The notes under the pieces: generated by a model | The model's database searches: none | What the model saw: the letters and a program-made list of their open reading frames with translations, nothing else | Told to the model about the DNA's origin: nothing | Shown here: positions 61,848 to 64,000 of the stretch, piece by piece | Layout: every line of letters begins with the position of its first letter | Numbering within the stretch: the first letter of the stretch is position 1 | Translations under genes and position numbers: made by a program | Origin: Apilactobacillus apisilvae | Lineage (GTDB): Bacteria > Bacillota > Bacilli > Lactobacillales > Lactobacillaceae | Length of the DNA stretch: 64,000 bases | Direction: 5' to 3' | NCBI RefSeq assembly: GCF_023380225.1 | Contig: NZ_CP093362.1 | Location: forward strand, 682,001 to 746,000

Positions 61848-62112
61848 TAATAAATGAAAGGGGAAAGATCCAATGGAAAATATTTTAAACAACTTATCAA
61901 TAGTTTCTACTTGGCAAAGCTGGTGTTAATAAATCGCATTATAAAATACAGATGCGATTTAATTAGATGTTCCTATTAATTAAGCGCATCTGTACCAGCT
62001 TCTTTCTCACGAATCAATAAAAGCTTGTGCGGATGAAATTCAAACACCACAGGTATGCTATATATGTATTTTAAGCGGATAAACCTGGGATGTTTGGGTT
62101 ATCCGCTTTTTT
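61848..62112 (+). promoter_or_regulatory. Candidate Trp attenuator upstream of trpX
   Basis: Visible pairings: (P1) AAGCTGGT 61917-61924 with ACCAGCTT 61994-62001; (A) AAATCGCAT 61931-61939 with ATGCGATTT 61952-61960; (B) ACAGATGCG 61948-61956 with CGCATCTGT 61985-61993, plus TTAATTA/TAATTAA inside. A and B share bases and exclude each other. (C) TGGTGTT 61921-61927 can instead pair with AACACCA 62043-62049. (T) Terminator AAGCGGATAA 62073-62082 with TTATCCGCTT 62099-62108, then T-run. GCGGAT 62029-62034 can compete for the 3' arm of T. There is no T-box motif. Fills the 395-bp gap before trpX. Confidence 0.62.
61873..61929 (+). CDS. 18-codon leader peptide with two Trp codons
   Basis: ATG at 61873, 9 nt after AAAGGGG, encodes MENILNNLSIVSTWQSWC, then TAA. 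Trp codons are at positions 14 and 17. Trp is the rarest residue in most proteins, so two among the last five codons right before an RNA switch is the classic attenuation layout. The 3' end of the frame (AAGCTGGT, 61917-61924) is also the 5' arm of an RNA stem. Too short to be a functional enzyme; the likely role is to report Trp-tRNA supply by ribosome stalling. Confidence 0.65.
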   Translation: MENILNNLSIVSTWQSWC

Positions 62113-62158
62113 ATTGGAATATTTTATTAAGAACATCAAATAAAGGAGTGCTACATAA

Positions 62159-63154
62159 ATGAAACGTTTATATTCAGTAATTATTGTATTATTTCTAATT
62201 TTAGCGTTTGGTTATTATAAAGAGAAACAACCTGTAAAAATAAGTCGTGATCATATCCCACAAATTGGGATTTTACAACTAACAGAGCATCCCGCTTTGG
62301 ATGCCATCCATCATGGAATTATACAAGGATTAAAAGAATCCGGATTTCAACCTGGTAAAAATATTAAGATTGATTTTCAAAATGCCGAAAACGATCAAAG
62401 TAATCTAAAAACAATGAGTACGAAGTTTGCAAATGAAAATGTCGACTTATCAATTGGTATTGCTACCCCTTCTGCTCAAGTTTTAGCAAATACAGTAAAA
62501 AATAGACCTTTAGTTTTAGGTGCCATTACAGATCCTAAGTCAGCTGGACTAGTAAATTCAAATCAAAAACCAGGTCGAAACACCACCGGAGTTTCAGATC
62601 TTCCACCAATGAAGCAACAACTAGATCTAATAAAACAAATTATGCCAAATATGAAAACTTTGGGCGTTATTTATACTTCTAGTGATGATTCAGCTACTAG
62701 CCAATACAAAAAATTTACGGAAATATGTAAACAAGAAGGAATTAAAGTTAAAGGATACTCAATTGCTAATACAAATGATTTAAATCAAGTTGCTACTCAA
62801 ATGGTCCAAAATGTTGATGCAGTCTATGTACCAAATGATAATACTGTAGCATCAGCAATCCAAACATTAGTCGCAGTGGCCAATAAACGTAACGTCCCTA
62901 TTTTCCCTACAGCATCAAATGTCGTTAAAAATGGCGGAATTGCAACCTATGGCTTAAATCAATTTAAATTAGGTGTGGAAACCGGTAAAGTTACTGCAAA
63001 AATAATACATGGCGAAAATGCATCAGAAATGCCAATTCAAACTTTAAAACATGGTGATTTAGCACTTAACCTCAACCAGGCTAGAAAATTAGGCATTCAT
63101 ATTCCTCAACCATTAATTCAAAAAGCTGAAAGACAAGGAGTGATTTATAAATGA
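62159..63154 (+). CDS. trpX: ABC transporter substrate-binding protein, TrpX type
   Basis: Extracytoplasmic receptor of 331 aa (COG2984-type). The N-terminal MKRLYSVIIVLFLILAFGYY is a signal or anchor without a lipobox Cys. The PBP1-like domain follows: IGILQLTEHPALDAIHHGIIQGLKESGFQPGKNIKIDFQNAENDQSNL, then VLGAITDPKSAGLV and VYVPNDNTVASAIQTL, all typical of TrpX/ABC_sub_bind proteins. In streptococci and lactobacilli TrpX works with TrpY and TrpZ to import tryptophan. The Trp-codon leader upstream supports that substrate. AAGGAG about 10 nt before the ATG. The stop overlaps the start of trpY (ATGA). Confidence 0.87.
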   Translation: MKRLYSVIIVLFLILAFGYYKEKQPVKISRDHIPQIGILQLTEHPALDAIHHGIIQGLKESGFQPGKNIKIDFQNAENDQSNLKTMSTKFANENVDLSIGIATPSAQVLANTVKNRPLVLGAITDPKSAGLVNSNQKPGRNTTGVSDLPPMKQQLDLIKQIMPNMKTLGVIYTSSDDSATSQYKKFTEICKQEGIKVKGYSIANTNDLNQVATQMVQNVDAVYVPNDNTVASAIQTLVAVANKRNVPIFPTASNVVKNGGIATYGLNQFKLGVETGKVTAKIIHGENASEMPIQTLKHGDLALNLNQARKLGIHIPQPLIQKAERQGVIYK

Positions 63155-64000
63155 GTTTAATAATTTCTGCAATTGGCCAAGGCCTATTATGGGCAGTAAT
63201 AGGAGTTGGACTATACCTAACCTTTAGAATTTTAGATTTCCCAGATATGACAGTCGAAGGTACTTTTCCTATGGGAGCTGCAACCGCAGTTACAGCAATT
63301 GCTCATGGATATTCACCAATAATCGCAACGATTATGGCCTTTTTAGTGGGATGCCTCGCTGGTTTAGTAACCGGATTGTTATACACAAAAGCTAAAATTC
63401 CAGTATTATTAGCTGGGATTTTGGTTATGACAGCATCATATTCCATTGATTTGAGAATCATGGGTAAACCCAACCAATCTTTATTAGGTTTACCAACATT
63501 ATTAAATGGCCATTTTTTTCAATCACTACCACCATATTTTGATAGTGTTGCTTTAGGACTTATTATTATTGTAATCGTAACAATTGTATTGGTATATTTC
63601 TTACAAACTGATTTAGGTCAAGCATTTATCGCTACTGGTGATAATGAAAACATGGCTGAATCTTTAGGCATTAATACTGATAATATGAAAATAATGGGTG
63701 TTAGTGTATCAAATGGTTTAATTGCTTTAGGTGGTGCCCTTGTTGCACAAAACAATGGCTACTCAGATGTTAATATGGGAATTGGAATCATTGTTGTTGC
63801 ACTTGCATCCATCATTATTGGTGAAGTCGTATTTGGTGATTTAACAATGGTGCAAAGACTAATCGCCGTTACTATTGGCAGTATCATTTATCGTTTAGTT
63901 TTATTATTGGTATTACAACTAGGATTCAATGCAACCGATCTAAACCTTATTTCATCAGTATTACTAGCTATTTTCATGGGAGTGCCAGCTTTAGAAAAGA
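63151..64000 (+). CDS. trpY: ABC transporter permease, TrpY type (partial)
   Basis: Membrane permease, 283 codons seen, cut by the window end. About eight hydrophobic segments; ILDFPDMTVEGTFPMGAA and DNENMAESLGINTDNMKIMGVSVSNGLIALGGALVAQNNGYSDVNMGIGIIVVALASIIIGE match COG4120-type permeases of the branched-chain-permease family. ATG overlaps the trpX stop codon, with AAGGAG upstream. A trpZ ATPase gene is expected just beyond 64000. Confidence 0.86.
   Translation, partial: MSLIISAIGQGLLWAVIGVGLYLTFRILDFPDMTVEGTFPMGAATAVTAIAHGYSPIIATIMAFLVGCLAGLVTGLLYTKAKIPVLLAGILVMTASYSIDLRIMGKPNQSLLGLPTLLNGHFFQSLPPYFDSVALGLIIIVIVTIVLVYFLQTDLGQAFIATGDNENMAESLGINTDNMKIMGVSVSNGLIALGGALVAQNNGYSDVNMGIGIIVVALASIIIGEVVFGDLTMVQRLIAVTIGSIIYRLVLLLVLQLGFNATDLNLISSVLLAIFMGVPALEK

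Noticed and set aside
61930-62112. T-box in front of trpX
   Set aside because: No GGGTGGTACCGCG-like motif and no stem I specifier layout; a reading frame with Trp codons is present instead.
1-64000. CRISPR array, prophage or rRNA genes
   Set aside because: No regularly spaced direct repeats, no phage structural or integrase genes and no 16S/23S/5S sequences were seen by eye.

Overview
The window is AT-rich chromosomal DNA from a Gram-positive, low-GC lactic acid bacterium of the family Lactobacillaceae. Pointers are the PepX and PepI proline peptidases, an Opp oligopeptide system with three OppA lipoproteins, a serS T-box, a lysine riboswitch, AGGAGG-type ribosome sites, frequent TTG/GTG starts and an LlaGI-like single-chain restriction enzyme. 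Composition and gene content would suit a heterofermentative genus such as Apilactobacillus or Fructilactobacillus, but the genus is a guess.

Layout. 1-0.85 kb: eight tRNA genes on the minus strand with their own promoter. 0.95-5.1 kb: serS behind a serine T-box, a deoxynucleoside kinase, and a lysine permease behind a lysine riboswitch. 5.1-16.3 kb: small metabolic and transport genes (esterase, PAP2 phosphatase, TauE/SafE exporter with a DUF1634 partner, split ThrE exporter, MntR-like regulator, zinc CDF exporter, two acetyltransferases, DUF1003 protein, RluD-type pseudouridine synthase), interrupted at 6482-7892 by an IS3/IS150-type element that split a shared transcription terminator. 16.3-26.5 kb: alpha-carbonic anhydrase, a short UvrA paralogue, a fumarate-reductase-like flavoprotein, then an accessory stretch of small membrane and secreted proteins, one frameshifted, with a secreted nuclease. 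26.5-32.2 kb: a 1565-residue Type ISP-like restriction-modification protein and an uncharacterised membrane/coiled-coil neighbour. 32.2-38.3 kb: guaA, coaA, helD and a histidine phosphatase. 38.4-47.8 kb: oppA-oppA-oppA-oppB-oppC-oppD-oppF, read right to left. 47.9-59.9 kb: hflX, a YeiH-type exporter divergent from a LysR regulator, a guanylate-kinase-like/Nudix pair, pepX-pepI, hypothetical genes, an ABC-F ATPase and a VOC protein. 60.1-64.0 kb: an APC permease and the start of a TrpXYZ-type ABC importer.

Functionally, Opp imports peptides, PepX and PepI cut their proline-containing ends, and amino acid permeases (lysine; the TrpX-type importer) plus ThrE-type export balance the pools. Several of these genes carry RNA-level control: T-box, lysine riboswitch, and an unusual Trp leader region.

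The most interesting element is at 61813-62112. A good promoter drives an 18-codon reading frame with its own ribosome site and two Trp codons near its end, followed by mutually exclusive hairpins and an intrinsic terminator just before trpX. No T-box motif is visible there. This looks like ribosome-mediated tryptophan attenuation, unexpected in a group where T-boxes usually do this job. Other items worth a look are terminator-like hairpins at both ends of the IS element, an ATC codon standing where a start codon is expected at 20534, a 12-bp perfect inverted repeat in the LysR/YeiH divergent promoter, and the uncharacterised gene beside the restriction enzyme.
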